Assembly: GCA_902764415.1 (NCBI GenBank)
Contig: CACWVU010000011.1
Span: 1-60,255, forward strand
Length of the DNA: 60,255 bases
Source: an uncultured bacterium
GTDB lineage: Bacteria > Verrucomicrobiota > Kiritimatiellia > RFP12 > UBA1067
Direction: 5' to 3'
This document shows, in pieces, positions 1-8,482 of this stretch (the stretch's first letter is position 1; every line of letters starts with the position of its first letter). The notes beneath the pieces are model-generated. The model was not told where the DNA came from and did no database searches. It saw nothing but the letters and a program-made list of their open reading frames with translations. Both the position numbers and the translations under genes were made by a program.

Positions 1-2943
1 CTTTCCATGGAGCTCGCGAAGAAGGGCATCCTCGACAAGTACGGCGTGAAGGTCATCGGCGTCAACCTCGGCGCCATCGAGCGCGGAGAGGACCGCGAGA
101 TCTTCAAGGAGACGATGCAGAAGCTCGGCATCGAGACGCCGAAGTCGGGCATCGTCCACTCCGTCGAGGCGGCGCTCAACCTCGTCCACGATACGATTGG
201 CTATCCGGTTGTCGTCCGTCCCGCGTACACTATGGGCGGAGCGGGCGGCGGCTTCTGCTACAACGACGAGGAGCTGCAGACGATCTGCGCTCGCGGACTC
301 GACGCCTCGCTCACGCACCAGTGCCTCATCGAGGAGTCGATCCTCAACTGGGAGGAGCTCGAGGTTGAGGTTGTTCGCGACGCGAAGAACCAGATGATCG
401 CGGTGTGCTTCATCGAGAACATCGACGCGGTGGGCGTGCATACGGGCGATAGCTTCTGCGCCGCGCCGTTCCTAACCATCTCCAAGGAGCTCGAGGAGCG
501 CCTGAAGCGCGATGCGTTCAAGATCGTCGAGGCGATCGGCGTCATCGGCGGGACGAACGTGCAGTTCGCGCACGATCCGAAGACGGGCCGCGTCGTGATC
601 ATCGAGATCAACCCGCGCACCTCGCGCTCGTCGGCGCTCGCCTCGAAGGCGACCGGCTTCCCGATCGCGCTCGTCTCCGCCAAGCTCGCCTCGGGCATGA
701 CGATGGACGAGATCCCCTACTGGCGCGACGGAACGCTCGAGAAGTACACGCCGGACGGGGACTACGTCGTTCTCAAGTTCGCGCGCTGGGCGTTCGAGAA
801 GTTCCGCGCAGTCGAGGACAAGCTCGGCACGCAGATGAAGGCCGTCGGCGAGGTGATGTCCATCGGCAAGACGTACAAGGAGGCCTTCCAGAAGGCGATC
901 CGCGCGCTCGAGCGCGGCAGGGCGGGCCTCGGCTTCGTCAAGAACTTCCACGACCTCTCGCTCGAGGAGCTCCTCAAGCTCCTCTCCGTACCGAACTCCG
1001 AGCGCCACTTCCAGATGTACGAGGCGCTCAGGAAGGGCGCGACGGACGACCAGATCTTCGCACGCACCGGCGTGAAGGCGTACTTCGTCCAGCAGATGCG
1101 CGAGCTCGTTCAGGAGGAGGAGGAAATCCTCAAGCACAAGGGCGCGAAGCTCCCCGACGACATGCTCGTCCAGGCGAAGAAGGACGGCTTCAGCGACAAG
1201 TACCTCGCGCAGCTTCTCGGCATCGCGGAGAAGGAGATCCGCGACCAGCGCAAGGCGCTCGGATGCAAGGAGCGCTGGTTCGCGGTTCCCGTGTCGGGAG
1301 TCGAGGGCCAGGCGTACTACTACTCGACCTACAACGACCTGAAGCCCGGGCACGCCGCGTTCGGCGAGGCGCCGGTGTCGTCCAATCCGAAGAAGGTCAT
1401 GATCCTCGGCGGAGGGCCGAACAGGATCGGACAGGGCATCGAGTTCGACTACTGCTGCTGCCACGCCGCTATGGCGATGCGCAAGATGGGCTACGAGACG
1501 ATCATCGTCAACTGCAACCCCGAGACGGTCTCGACGGACTACGACACCTCCGACAAACTCTACTTCGAGCCCGTCACGGTCGAGGACGTCCTCCAGATCT
1601 ACGAGGCCGAGAAGCCGATGGGCGTGATTGTCCAGTTCGGCGGGCAGACCCCGCTCAACATCGCGCGCGGACTCCAGGAGGCCGGGTGCAGGATCCTGGG
1701 GACGTCCGTCGACTCGATCGACCAGGCGGAGGACCGCGATCTCTTCCACTCCATCATGGACCGCCTCGGCATCCCGATGCCGGAGTCGATGATGGCGAGC
1801 GACATCGACGGCGCGCTCAAGTGCGTCGAGAAGCTCGGCTATCCGATCATCATCCGTCCCTCGTTCGTCCTCGGCGGACGCGGAATGGAGGTCATCTACG
1901 ACGAGTCGGCGCTCCGCGAGTACGTCGCGAAGGCCGTCGGCGTCACGCCGGACCGTCCGCTCTACCTCGACCGCTTCCTCCACCACGCGCTCGAGTGCGA
2001 GGCGGACGCGCTTTCGGACGGCAAGGATATCTTCATTCCGGCGATCATGCAGCACGTCGAGCTCGCGGGCATCCACTCGGGCGACTCCGCGTGCGTTCTG
2101 CCGCCCGTGTCGATCAGCGAGAAGAACAAGGCGACAATCCTCGACTACACGCGCCGCATCGCGACGGAGCTCAAGGTCGTGGGGCTCATGAACATGCAGT
2201 TCGCGATCGAGGACGACAAGGTGTACGTCATCGAGGCGAACCCACGCGCAAGCCGCACGGTTCCGCTCGTGTCGAAGGTCGGTGGTGTCCAGATGGCGGG
2301 CATCGCGACGCACCTCATGCTCGGCGACACCGTGAAGTCGATGGGCCTCGACAAGAAGCATGTAGTCCCGTACTTCGGCGTGAAGGAGGCGGTGCTGCCG
2401 TTCGACAAGTTCCCGGAGGTTGACCCCGTCCTCGGGCCGGAGATGCGCTCCACGGGCGAGGTTCTCGGTCTTGCGGACAACTTCGGCCTTGCGTACTTCA
2501 AGTCGCAGGAGGCCGCGGGTGCGCCGCTTCCGACGAAGCCGGGCCGCGTCCTCGTCTCGCTCACGCAGAAGCAGGCCGACATCGAGGCCGCCGTCAAGAA
2601 GCTCGTGGACCTCGGCTTCACGATTCTCGCGACCGAGGGTACGGCCAACTGGCTCCGCGACCTCGGCATCCCGGCGTATCCCGTCGCGAAGATCGGCGAG
2701 GGACGTCCTGACTGCCTCGACGTCATCAAGAACCGCGAGGTTTCGCTCGTCATCAACACTCCGTCGGTGAAGGCGAACTCCATCGAGCACCTCGGGCGCA
2801 TCCGCAAGGCTTGCATCAAGTACAAGGTGCCGTACCTCACGACCATCGCCGCGGCCTACGCGGCGGCGGAGGGCATCGAGGCCGCGATGAGCGGGAAGGG
2901 CGAGGTCAAGTCGCTCCAGGAGTACCACGCGACGATCTCCTGA
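1..2943 (+). CDS. carB: Carbamoyl-phosphate synthase large subunit, 5'-truncated by window edge
   Basis: Makes carbamoyl phosphate from bicarbonate, ammonia (from CarA) and ATP for pyrimidine and arginine synthesis. The reading frame is open to base 1, and the first visible residues align, from memory, with about residue 100 of E. coli CarB, so roughly 100 residues are missing and the ATG at position 7 is internal. Visible parts are the rest of the first ATP-grasp unit (RPAYTMGGAGGG, then ENIDAVGVHTGDS), the oligomerisation region, the second ATP-grasp unit (GGGPNRIGQGIEFDY and RPSFVLGGRGMEV) and the C-terminal MGS-like allosteric domain from about residue 850. All expected domains are intact. 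It ends 12 nt before lptF and may be cotranscribed with it. Confidence 0.97.
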   Translation, partial: LSMELAKKGILDKYGVKVIGVNLGAIERGEDREIFKETMQKLGIETPKSGIVHSVEAALNLVHDTIGYPVVVRPAYTMGGAGGGFCYNDEELQTICARGLDASLTHQCLIEESILNWEELEVEVVRDAKNQMIAVCFIENIDAVGVHTGDSFCAAPFLTISKELEERLKRDAFKIVEAIGVIGGTNVQFAHDPKTGRVVIIEINPRTSRSSALASKATGFPIALVSAKLASGMTMDEIPYWRDGTLEKYTPDGDYVVLKFARWAFEKFRAVEDKLGTQMKAVGEVMSIGKTYKEAFQKAIRALERGRAGLGFVKNFHDLSLEELLKLLSVPNSERHFQMYEALRKGATDDQIFARTGVKAYFVQQMRELVQEEEEILKHKGAKLPDDMLVQAKKDGFSDKYLAQLLGIAEKEIRDQRKALGCKERWFAVPVSGVEGQAYYYSTYNDLKPGHAAFGEAPVSSNPKKVMILGGGPNRIGQGIEFDYCCCHAAMAMRKMGYETIIVNCNPETVSTDYDTSDKLYFEPVTVEDVLQIYEAEKPMGVIVQFGGQTPLNIARGLQEAGCRILGTSVDSIDQAEDRDLFHSIMDRLGIPMPESMMASDIDGALKCVEKLGYPIIIRPSFVLGGRGMEVIYDESALREYVAKAVGVTPDRPLYLDRFLHHALECEADALSDGKDIFIPAIMQHVELAGIHSGDSACVLPPVSISEKNKATILDYTRRIATELKVVGLMNMQFAIEDDKVYVIEANPRASRTVPLVSKVGGVQMAGIATHLMLGDTVKSMGLDKKHVVPYFGVKEAVLPFDKFPEVDPVLGPEMRSTGEVLGLADNFGLAYFKSQEAAGAPLPTKPGRVLVSLTQKQADIEAAVKKLVDLGFTILATEGTANWLRDLGIPAYPVAKIGEGRPDCLDVIKNREVSLVINTPSVKANSIEHLGRIRKACIKYKVPYLTTIAAAYAAAEGIEAAMSGKGEVKSLQEYHATIS

Positions 2944-2955
2944 CGGAGGCCGGGG

Positions 2956-4059
2956 TTGCCGATGGGGATTTTGTCGAGATACGTCTTCAGGGAGTTCCTC
3001 TCCCCGCTCTTCTACTGCCTCGTAGGGTTCGTCTCGATCTACGTCCTCTTCGACCTCTTCGGCTCGTTCTCGCGGATGCTCGAGGCGCGCCTTCCAATCG
3101 CCGACGCGGCGCTCTACTTCTGCGGGTACCTGGCTCCGTACTTCCACTACCTCGCGCCGGCGGCGCTGATGCTGGCGACGCTCTACACGATGTGGGTGTT
3201 CTGCCGCCACTCCGAGATCGTGGCGATGCGCGCGAGCGGCATCGGGTTCCTCACGATCGTCCGTCCGCTCCTCTTCGCGGCGGCGGCGATGGCGGTCGTC
3301 GTGGCCTGGGTGGACGAGTGCTTCATGCCGCGGTGGTCGCAGTGGGCGGCCCAGCTCAAGACCGCCAAGTTCGAGTCGGCGACGATTGCCAAGGCGGACA
3401 ACCTGGTGCTGCGCAACGCCGCGGCGGGGCGGACGTGGAACGTGGACGAGATCCGCTCGCCCGACTGCACGCGGCTCGGCAACGTCAAGGTGACGGTCGA
3501 CGGCCCAGGCGGGGCGCGGCGCCTCTCGGTGACCGCCCCCGAGGCGTCATACCTCGACGGCGAGTGGTGGTTCGTCTCCCCGCGCGTGCAGCACTTCGAC
3601 TCGCTCGGGCGCGAGGTGGCCACCGCTACGCCGGAGCTGGACGCGCTTCCCCTGCGGTGCTTCGCCGAGTTCGACGAGCTGCCGGAGGACTTCCTCGTCC
3701 AGAACCGCAAGTGGCAGTACAACTCGGTGCGCGACCGCTTCCGCTACCTCCGCACCCACCCGGAGCTCACCCCCGAGCGCCGCGCCGACCTCCTCTACGA
3801 CACCTGGGCGCAGATCATGGCGCCGTTCGCCTGCATCGTCATTACCCTCTTCGCCATCCCGGCCGGCATCGCCTCGGGGCGGCAGAGCGTCTTCCGCGGC
3901 GTCCTTGGGGCGCTGGGGATGTACTTCGCGTTCTACGGGCTCGACGTCGGCTGCATGGTGGCGGCGAAGAACGCTTGGCTGCCGCCGATTCCGGCGGCGG
4001 TCGCGCCGCACGTCGTGTTTTTCCTCCTCGGGGCGAGGCTCTTCGTTCGCCACCGTTAG
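2956..4059 (+). CDS. lptF: LPS export permease, LptF/LptG (YjgP/YjgQ) family
   Basis: Inner-membrane permease of the Lpt machine that extracts lipopolysaccharide with the LptB ATPase. Of 367 residues, hydrophobic segments lie near 12-32, 50-75 and 100-120, followed by a periplasmic jellyroll-like region (about 130-265) and three C-terminal membrane segments from about 285. This is the LptF/G layout. The start is a TTG at 2956, 6 nt after GGAGG (2945-2949); an ATG at 2962 is the alternative with a longer 12-nt spacing. Only one LptF/G copy is in the window, so F versus G cannot be decided. lptE lies 2 kb downstream, consistent with an envelope cluster. Confidence 0.85.
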   Translation: MPMGILSRYVFREFLSPLFYCLVGFVSIYVLFDLFGSFSRMLEARLPIADAALYFCGYLAPYFHYLAPAALMLATLYTMWVFCRHSEIVAMRASGIGFLTIVRPLLFAAAAMAVVVAWVDECFMPRWSQWAAQLKTAKFESATIAKADNLVLRNAAAGRTWNVDEIRSPDCTRLGNVKVTVDGPGGARRLSVTAPEASYLDGEWWFVSPRVQHFDSLGREVATATPELDALPLRCFAEFDELPEDFLVQNRKWQYNSVRDRFRYLRTHPELTPERRADLLYDTWAQIMAPFACIVITLFAIPAGIASGRQSVFRGVLGALGMYFAFYGLDVGCMVAAKNAWLPPIPAAVAPHVVFFLLGARLFVRHR

Positions 4060-4063
4060 CGGA

Positions 4064-4083
4064 TTTTTGGTATAATACGCCAG
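4064..4083 (+). promoter_or_regulatory. Extended -10 promoter of asd
   Basis: TTTTTGGTATAATACGCC lies just after the lptF stop. The -10 hexamer TATAAT is at 4071-4076 with the TG of an extended -10 at 4068-4069. Unlike the leaderless group, about 22 nt of leader follows, with a weak AAAGG at 4090-4094 before the ATG at 4106. Confidence 0.75.
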
Positions 4084-4105
4084 TTATCGAAAGGTTGGCA
4101 GACAG

Positions 4106-5119
4106 ATGAAAGACTACAGAGTGGGGTTGGTCGGCGTAGGCGCCGTCGGCACCGAGATGATAAAGGTCCTCAGGGACCGCAAGTTCCCCGTGAGGGGCCA
4201 GGTCCAGGTCTTCGCGTCGCGCGAGCGCGACGAGGAGATCCTTGGCGAGAAGTACCACGTGCTCCAGGCCACCGAGCGGAGCTTCGAGGGCTTCGACATC
4301 GTGCTCTTCGCTGGCAAGACCGACGTAGCGGTCCAGCTGAAGGACGCGGTGGTGAAGGCCGGCGCGAAGATGATCGACAACTCCCGCGCGTTCCGGCAGG
4401 ACCCGGAGGTCCCGCTCGTGGTGCCGCAGGTGAACGCCGAGGACCTCGACTGGAACAAGGGCGTCATCGCCAACCCCAACTGCACCACCGCGATCATGCT
4501 CGAGGCGGTCGCCCCGCTCCACCGGGCGAAGGGCCTGAAGCGCCTTGTCGCGGCGACCTACCAGGCGGCGTCAGGCGCCGGCGCGCCCGGCCTCGCGGAG
4601 CTGGAGGGGCAGGTCCACGAGTACGCCGAGGGCCGTCCGCTGACGGTGAAGGCGTTCCAGCACCAGCTGATGTACAACCTCATCCCGCACATCGACAAGT
4701 TCGACGAGACCAACTGGTACACGCTCGAGGAGCTCAAGATGCGCAACGAGGCGCGGAAGATGCTGCACCTCCCGGACCTGAAGCTCAGCTGCACCTGCGT
4801 GCGCGTGCCGATCGCCCGCGCCCACTCCGAGTCGCTCAACCTCGAGTTCGAGAACGAGATCACGCCCGAGGAGGCGCGCGAGATACTGAAGGGCGCCGAG
4901 GGGGTGAAGGTCGTCGACGACCCGCTCAACGGTGGCTACCCGATGCCGCTCGACGCGACGGCGAAGTACGACGTGCTCGCCGGCCGCATCCGCCAGGACA
5001 TCTCCCGCGACGACTGCCGCGGACTCGAGATGTTCGTCTCCGGCGACCAGCTCCTCAGGGGCGCCGCGCTCAACGCGGTGGAGATCGCCGAACACCTCGT
5101 CAAGCGGGGGCTGGTCTGA
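4106..5119 (+). CDS. asd: Aspartate-semialdehyde dehydrogenase
   Basis: NADP-dependent reduction of aspartyl phosphate to aspartate semialdehyde, the branch point to lysine/DAP, threonine and methionine. The N-terminal nucleotide fold begins GLVGVGAVGTEM. The catalytic cysteine sits in NPNCTT (about residue 131), and the region QAASGAGAPGLAEL is the usual substrate and subunit contact segment. A second conserved stretch CVRVPIARAHSES lies near residue 232. The length of 337 residues is normal. It has its own promoter, and the BamD-like gene starts 2 nt after its stop. dapB, a later step of the same pathway, is encoded at 46480. Confidence 0.96.
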   Translation: MKDYRVGLVGVGAVGTEMIKVLRDRKFPVRGQVQVFASRERDEEILGEKYHVLQATERSFEGFDIVLFAGKTDVAVQLKDAVVKAGAKMIDNSRAFRQDPEVPLVVPQVNAEDLDWNKGVIANPNCTTAIMLEAVAPLHRAKGLKRLVAATYQAASGAGAPGLAELEGQVHEYAEGRPLTVKAFQHQLMYNLIPHIDKFDETNWYTLEELKMRNEARKMLHLPDLKLSCTCVRVPIARAHSESLNLEFENEITPEEAREILKGAEGVKVVDDPLNGGYPMPLDATAKYDVLAGRIRQDISRDDCRGLEMFVSGDQLLRGAALNAVEIAEHLVKRGLV

Positions 5120-5121
5120 GC

Positions 5122-6150
5122 ATGAAGCGCCTCCTCATCGCCTCACTTGCGCTCGTCGCGGCGCTGCCGCTCGCCGCGGGCCAGACCGCCGCGGCGGAAG
5201 CGATCAACTCCGGCGCGCGCTACGCGACCGACGCGTACCCGGGCTTCGACGAGGTGAAGGAGAGCACGCACCCGGAGAAGAAGACGCCGAAGTGGCTTTC
5301 CTGGCTGACCGGGCCGAAGATGGAGGACTCCGCCGCGCAGTTCTCCTACTGCCGCGAACTCATTGCCGAGGAGTCGTACTCCAAGGCGGCGCGCGAGCTC
5401 GACGCGCTGGTGCGCGAGTGGCCCGTCTCCCGCGAGGCGCCCGAGGCGCAGCGGCTCCTCGCCGAGACGCTGGAGACGAAGCTCAAGGACTACGAAGAGG
5501 CTTTCCGCGAATGGCGGTACCTGGTGGACTTCTACTCGGTGCAGTGCGACTACTCCGCCGCCGTCGACGCCCTCTACCGCGTCGCCTCGGTCATGCGCAT
5601 CGAGGGCAAGACGATCATGTTCTTCCGCTTCAAGAACACGGCGGACGTCCGCCGCGCGCTCGAGGCGTGCGTCCTCCGGGCGCCTGGCGCGGAGTGGGCG
5701 CCGCGGGCGATGCTCGAGATCGCCTCCCTGCGCGAGGACGAGATGCGCTGGACCGAGGCGATCAAGGTCTACGAGAACCTGCGCAACCTTCACCGCGGGA
5801 CGCCCGAGGCGAAGACCGCGCTGGTGCGCGAGGCCGCGGCGCGGATGATGGTGCTGGAGGAAATGGGCTACAACCGCGAGCGGGTGAGGGACACCATCGC
5901 CTTCCTGGAGCAGGCCGAGGGCGCCTGCGAGGGAGAGGACCGGGAGGCCGTCCGCGACCAGCTCGACGAGGCGCGCGCGCTCATCGACGACGACGACTTC
6001 GCCGCGGCGAAGTTCTACGACTCGCGCATCCGCACCAAGCGCAGCGCCGTCAGCGCCTACGAGACGTATCTTGCCAACCATCCCCGGGGCAGCCACGCCG
6101 ACGAGGCGCGCGCGCGGCTCGAGGAGCTCAAGAAAGGGTCTGACCAATGA
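5122..6150 (+). CDS. BamD-like TPR protein, exported, not lipidated
   Basis: A periplasmic tetratricopeptide protein of 342 residues with a Sec signal peptide ending near AAG-QTA. TPR-like helix pairs run from about residue 75 to the end. The last repeat, beginning AAKFYDSRIRTKRSAV, resembles the C-terminal TPR of BamD/YfiO, the lipoprotein of the outer-membrane protein assembly complex. No lipobox cysteine follows the signal peptide, so if it is BamD it lacks the lipid anchor. It sits between asd and lptE and overlaps lptE by 4 nt, so translation is probably coupled. An alternative is a generic TPR scaffold protein. Confidence 0.7.
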   Translation: MKRLLIASLALVAALPLAAGQTAAAEAINSGARYATDAYPGFDEVKESTHPEKKTPKWLSWLTGPKMEDSAAQFSYCRELIAEESYSKAARELDALVREWPVSREAPEAQRLLAETLETKLKDYEEAFREWRYLVDFYSVQCDYSAAVDALYRVASVMRIEGKTIMFFRFKNTADVRRALEACVLRAPGAEWAPRAMLEIASLREDEMRWTEAIKVYENLRNLHRGTPEAKTALVREAAARMMVLEEMGYNRERVRDTIAFLEQAEGACEGEDREAVRDQLDEARALIDDDDFAAAKFYDSRIRTKRSAVSAYETYLANHPRGSHADEARARLEELKKGSDQ

Positions 6151-6689
6151 GGAGAGTCGTCTTGGTGGCTGCGCTTGCCGCGCTCTGCGGCTGCGGCGCG
6201 AACTACGCATGGCGGTCGCACGTCCCCGCCGACCGGCGCCTTATCTCGGTGCCGACGTTCCGGAACGAGTCCGGCCTCCAGGAGATGGGGGCGGCCGCGA
6301 CGCGCCAGCTGCTGCGGGAGATTCAGCGCGAGGGGTCGTTCTCCGTCGCCTCGCCCGACGAGGCGCAGGTCGAGGTGCAGGGCGTGGTCAAGAGCGTCTC
6401 GGCCGGCTCGGTGGCCTACAACCGCCGCACGCTCCGCCGCTACACCGGCTTTACCATGTCCTGCGAGGCGCTGGTCACGGTGGTGGACAAGGCGTCCGGC
6501 CGGGTGATCTTCACGGACCGCCCGTACACTGCCGAGACCACCTTCGCATCGGGGCAGGACCTCACCACCGCCGAGCGCGACGCGTCCGGCAGGCTCGCCG
6601 ACGAGCTCTCGCGGCTGGTGGTGGACGACCTGCTGAGGATCGACTGGACCGGCGACAAGGACGCCAAAGGGAAGGAGAACGCGAAATGA
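6147..6689 (+). CDS. lptE: LPS-assembly lipoprotein LptE
   Basis: Outer-membrane lipoprotein that plugs LptD for LPS insertion. It has a lipoprotein signal with lipobox LCGC (Cys at about residue 16), followed by a short alpha/beta domain with the usual opening VPTFRNESGLQEMGAAATRQ and a later LADELSRLVVDDLL helix. At 180 residues it has the expected length. Its ATG overlaps the stop of the upstream gene (4 nt), and its own stop overlaps the ATG of the next gene, giving a tightly coupled string. Recognition rests on this pattern and on the lptF neighbour. Confidence 0.82.
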   Translation: MRRVVLVAALAALCGCGANYAWRSHVPADRRLISVPTFRNESGLQEMGAAATRQLLREIQREGSFSVASPDEAQVEVQGVVKSVSAGSVAYNRRTLRRYTGFTMSCEALVTVVDKASGRVIFTDRPYTAETTFASGQDLTTAERDASGRLADELSRLVVDDLLRIDWTGDKDAKGKENAK

Positions 6690-6988
6690 ACGAAGTGCAT
6701 GCGGTAATCGAACTCAAGATCACCCCCCAGCGCGACTGCGGCTTCGGCCGCATCGCCGAGCGCGTCTCGCGCTTCGAGGCGGTGGAGGCGTGCTTCCTCA
6801 TGTCCGGCGGGTACGACCTCCTGGTGTTCGTGAAGGGCTCCAGCCTGCAGGACGTCGCCCAGTTCGTGGCGCAGGACCTCTCCACGCTCGAAGGCGTCCT
6901 CTCCACCGCAACCCACTTCATGCTCAAGACCTACAAGTCGGGCGGTATCCTCGGCAAGCTCGACGACGGCCGACTGGAGGTGTCGTGA
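6686..6988 (+). CDS. Stand-alone Lrp/AsnC ligand-binding (RAM) domain protein
   Basis: A 100-residue protein consisting only of the ligand-binding/oligomerisation half of Lrp/AsnC regulators (AVIELKIT start, CFLMSGGYDLLVFVKG core, then VLSTATHFMLKTYK). There is no helix-turn-helix. Stand-alone RAM domains are known to bind amino acids and form octamers, or to pair with full-length Lrp proteins. The ATG at 6686 overlaps the lptE stop, and the stop TGA (6986-6988) shares its last base with the next gene's ATG. Ligand and partner cannot be told from the sequence. Confidence 0.85.
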   Translation: MNEVHAVIELKITPQRDCGFGRIAERVSRFEAVEACFLMSGGYDLLVFVKGSSLQDVAQFVAQDLSTLEGVLSTATHFMLKTYKSGGILGKLDDGRLEVS

Positions 6989-8373
6989 TGGCGGTCGATC
7001 TCGCTCAGAAGGCCCAGAACTTCACCAACCGCGGCCGCCAGGCGCTGGAGACCGGCAAGTACGACCTGGCGGTCGACATGCTGATGGAGGCGGTCTCCGC
7101 CGCGCCGGACGTCCTCGAGACGCGCCGGCTCCTGAGGGCCGCGCAGATCGCCAACTTCCGCAAGGGCGGCGGCAAGACCGGCCTCTTCGCCAAGATCGGC
7201 TTCGCCGCCGCGCGCGCGAAGATCCTTTCGCTCGCGAAGAAGGGCAAGGGGCCCGAGGCGATGGCCGAGGCGGAAAAGCTCCTCTGCCAGAACCCGCTCG
7301 ACCCCGACAACATCGAGGCCGCGGTCAAGGCGGCCGAGGCCGCCGGCAAGACCGACCACGCGGCGATCTCCGTCGAGGCCGCCTACGAGTGCTCCAACCA
7401 GGACCCCGCGCTCCTCGAGCGCGTCGCCACCTACTACACGATGGCCAAGCGCTGGGACAAGGCGCGCGACGCCTACCAGAAGCTCTCCGCGATGAAGCCC
7501 GGCGACCAGCGCGTCCTGCAGATGCTCAAGAACGCCGAGGCGCAGGCCACGATGAGCGCCGGCTGGGAGCAGACCGCCGGCAAGAAGGGCGGCTTCCAGA
7601 ACCTCATCGCCAACAAGGAGCAGGCCGCCAAGCTCGACGCCGCCAACAAGGCCGTCGTCACCGACGCCGACGCCGAGCTGCTCATCAACGAGAAGCTCCA
7701 GCAGATCGCCGCCGAGCCCAAGAACATGAACGCCCGCCGCGCGCTCGCCCGCATCTACATCCAGAACAAGCGCTACTACGAGGCGGTGGAGACCCTCGAG
7801 GCCGCCATCGCCGCCGCCGGCTCGATGGACCCCGAGCTCGACCGCATGCTCTCCCAGACCAAGGTGCAGTACTACGAGCAGCAGATCGACGCGCTGAAGG
7901 CGGAGGGTCGCGAGGACGAGGCGAACGAGCTCGAGGCAGAGAAGAACCAGTTCGTGTTCGACGACCTCGCCGCCCGCGTGGAGCGCTACCCCAACGACCT
8001 CCACCTCCGCTTCGAGCTCGGCAAGGAGTACTTCAAGTACGGCTACTACGAGGACGCCCTCACCCACCTCCAGCTCGCGCAGAAGAGCCCCAAGGACCGC
8101 CTCTGGGCGCTCTACTACCTGGCGATGTGCTTCCTCAACCAGGGCCAGACCGACATGGCCGTGATGCAGCTCGAGACCGCGCGCGACGCGCTGCCGACGA
8201 TGGACGACCTCAAGAAGAAAGTCGTCTACCAGCTCGGCCTCTGCGCGGAGGCGTCCGGCGACCTCGAGAAGGCTTACCGCTACTACAAGGACGTCTACTC
8301 CACCGACGTCGGCTTCGAGGACCTCTCCGAGCGCATGCTCGCAGTCTCCCAGGCGCTGAAGGCCAAGGGCTGA
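6988..8373 (+). CDS. Cytoplasmic TPR-repeat protein of unknown function
   Basis: 461 residues with no signal peptide or membrane segment. TPR-like helix pairs occur at about 12-45, 85-115, 125-170, 235-280, 340-375 and 375-430, with an Ala/Lys-rich central region. The final section (ELGKEYFKYGYYEDALTHLQ) is a clear TPR. The ATG at 6988 follows GTG codons and overlaps the previous stop by one base. It is probably a scaffold for protein-protein contact. Neighbours (envelope genes and a RAM-domain protein) do not define its role. Confidence 0.85.
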   Translation: MAVDLAQKAQNFTNRGRQALETGKYDLAVDMLMEAVSAAPDVLETRRLLRAAQIANFRKGGGKTGLFAKIGFAAARAKILSLAKKGKGPEAMAEAEKLLCQNPLDPDNIEAAVKAAEAAGKTDHAAISVEAAYECSNQDPALLERVATYYTMAKRWDKARDAYQKLSAMKPGDQRVLQMLKNAEAQATMSAGWEQTAGKKGGFQNLIANKEQAAKLDAANKAVVTDADAELLINEKLQQIAAEPKNMNARRALARIYIQNKRYYEAVETLEAAIAAAGSMDPELDRMLSQTKVQYYEQQIDALKAEGREDEANELEAEKNQFVFDDLAARVERYPNDLHLRFELGKEYFKYGYYEDALTHLQLAQKSPKDRLWALYYLAMCFLNQGQTDMAVMQLETARDALPTMDDLKKKVVYQLGLCAEASGDLEKAYRYYKDVYSTDVGFEDLSERMLAVSQALKAKG

Positions 8374-8375
8374 AA

Positions 8376-8450
8376 TGGCAGCCCCAAGGAGAGTCGAACT
8401 CCTCTAACGAGCATGAAAAGCTCGTGTCCTAGCCGATAGACGATGGGGCC
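8376..8450 (-). tRNA. tRNA-Glu (anticodon TTC)
   Basis: The reverse complement folds as a complete tRNA. The acceptor stem GGCCCCA pairs with TGGGGCT, followed by discriminator G and an encoded CCA. The anticodon stem CGAGC/GCTCG encloses the loop TTTTCAT, with anticodon TTC (plus-strand bases 8415-8417). The T arm contains GTTCGAC. It lies antisense to the plus-strand genes on both sides and starts 2 nt from the stop of the TPR gene. Confidence 0.96.
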
Positions 8451-8460
8451 GCGGAAAAAC

Positions 8461-8479
8461 GGCGCGTAGTATACCAAAA
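8461..8479 (-). promoter_or_regulatory. Extended -10 promoter of tRNA-Glu
   Basis: Read on the minus strand, TTTTGGTATACTACGCGCC precedes the tRNA. The -10 hexamer TATACT corresponds to plus bases 8468-8473, and the expected start site is about 10 nt upstream of the mature 5' end. It has the same T-tract form as the asd, potA and SPFH promoters, and it lies within 10 nt of the dprA start codon. Confidence 0.75.
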
Positions 8480-8482
8480 CCG

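Noticed and set aside
472..3210. Long minus-strand open frame (912 codons) opposite carB
   Set aside because: Mirror of a GC-rich, strongly biased gene; composition is Arg/Leu/Asp-rich with no recognisable motif, while carB on the plus strand is unmistakable.
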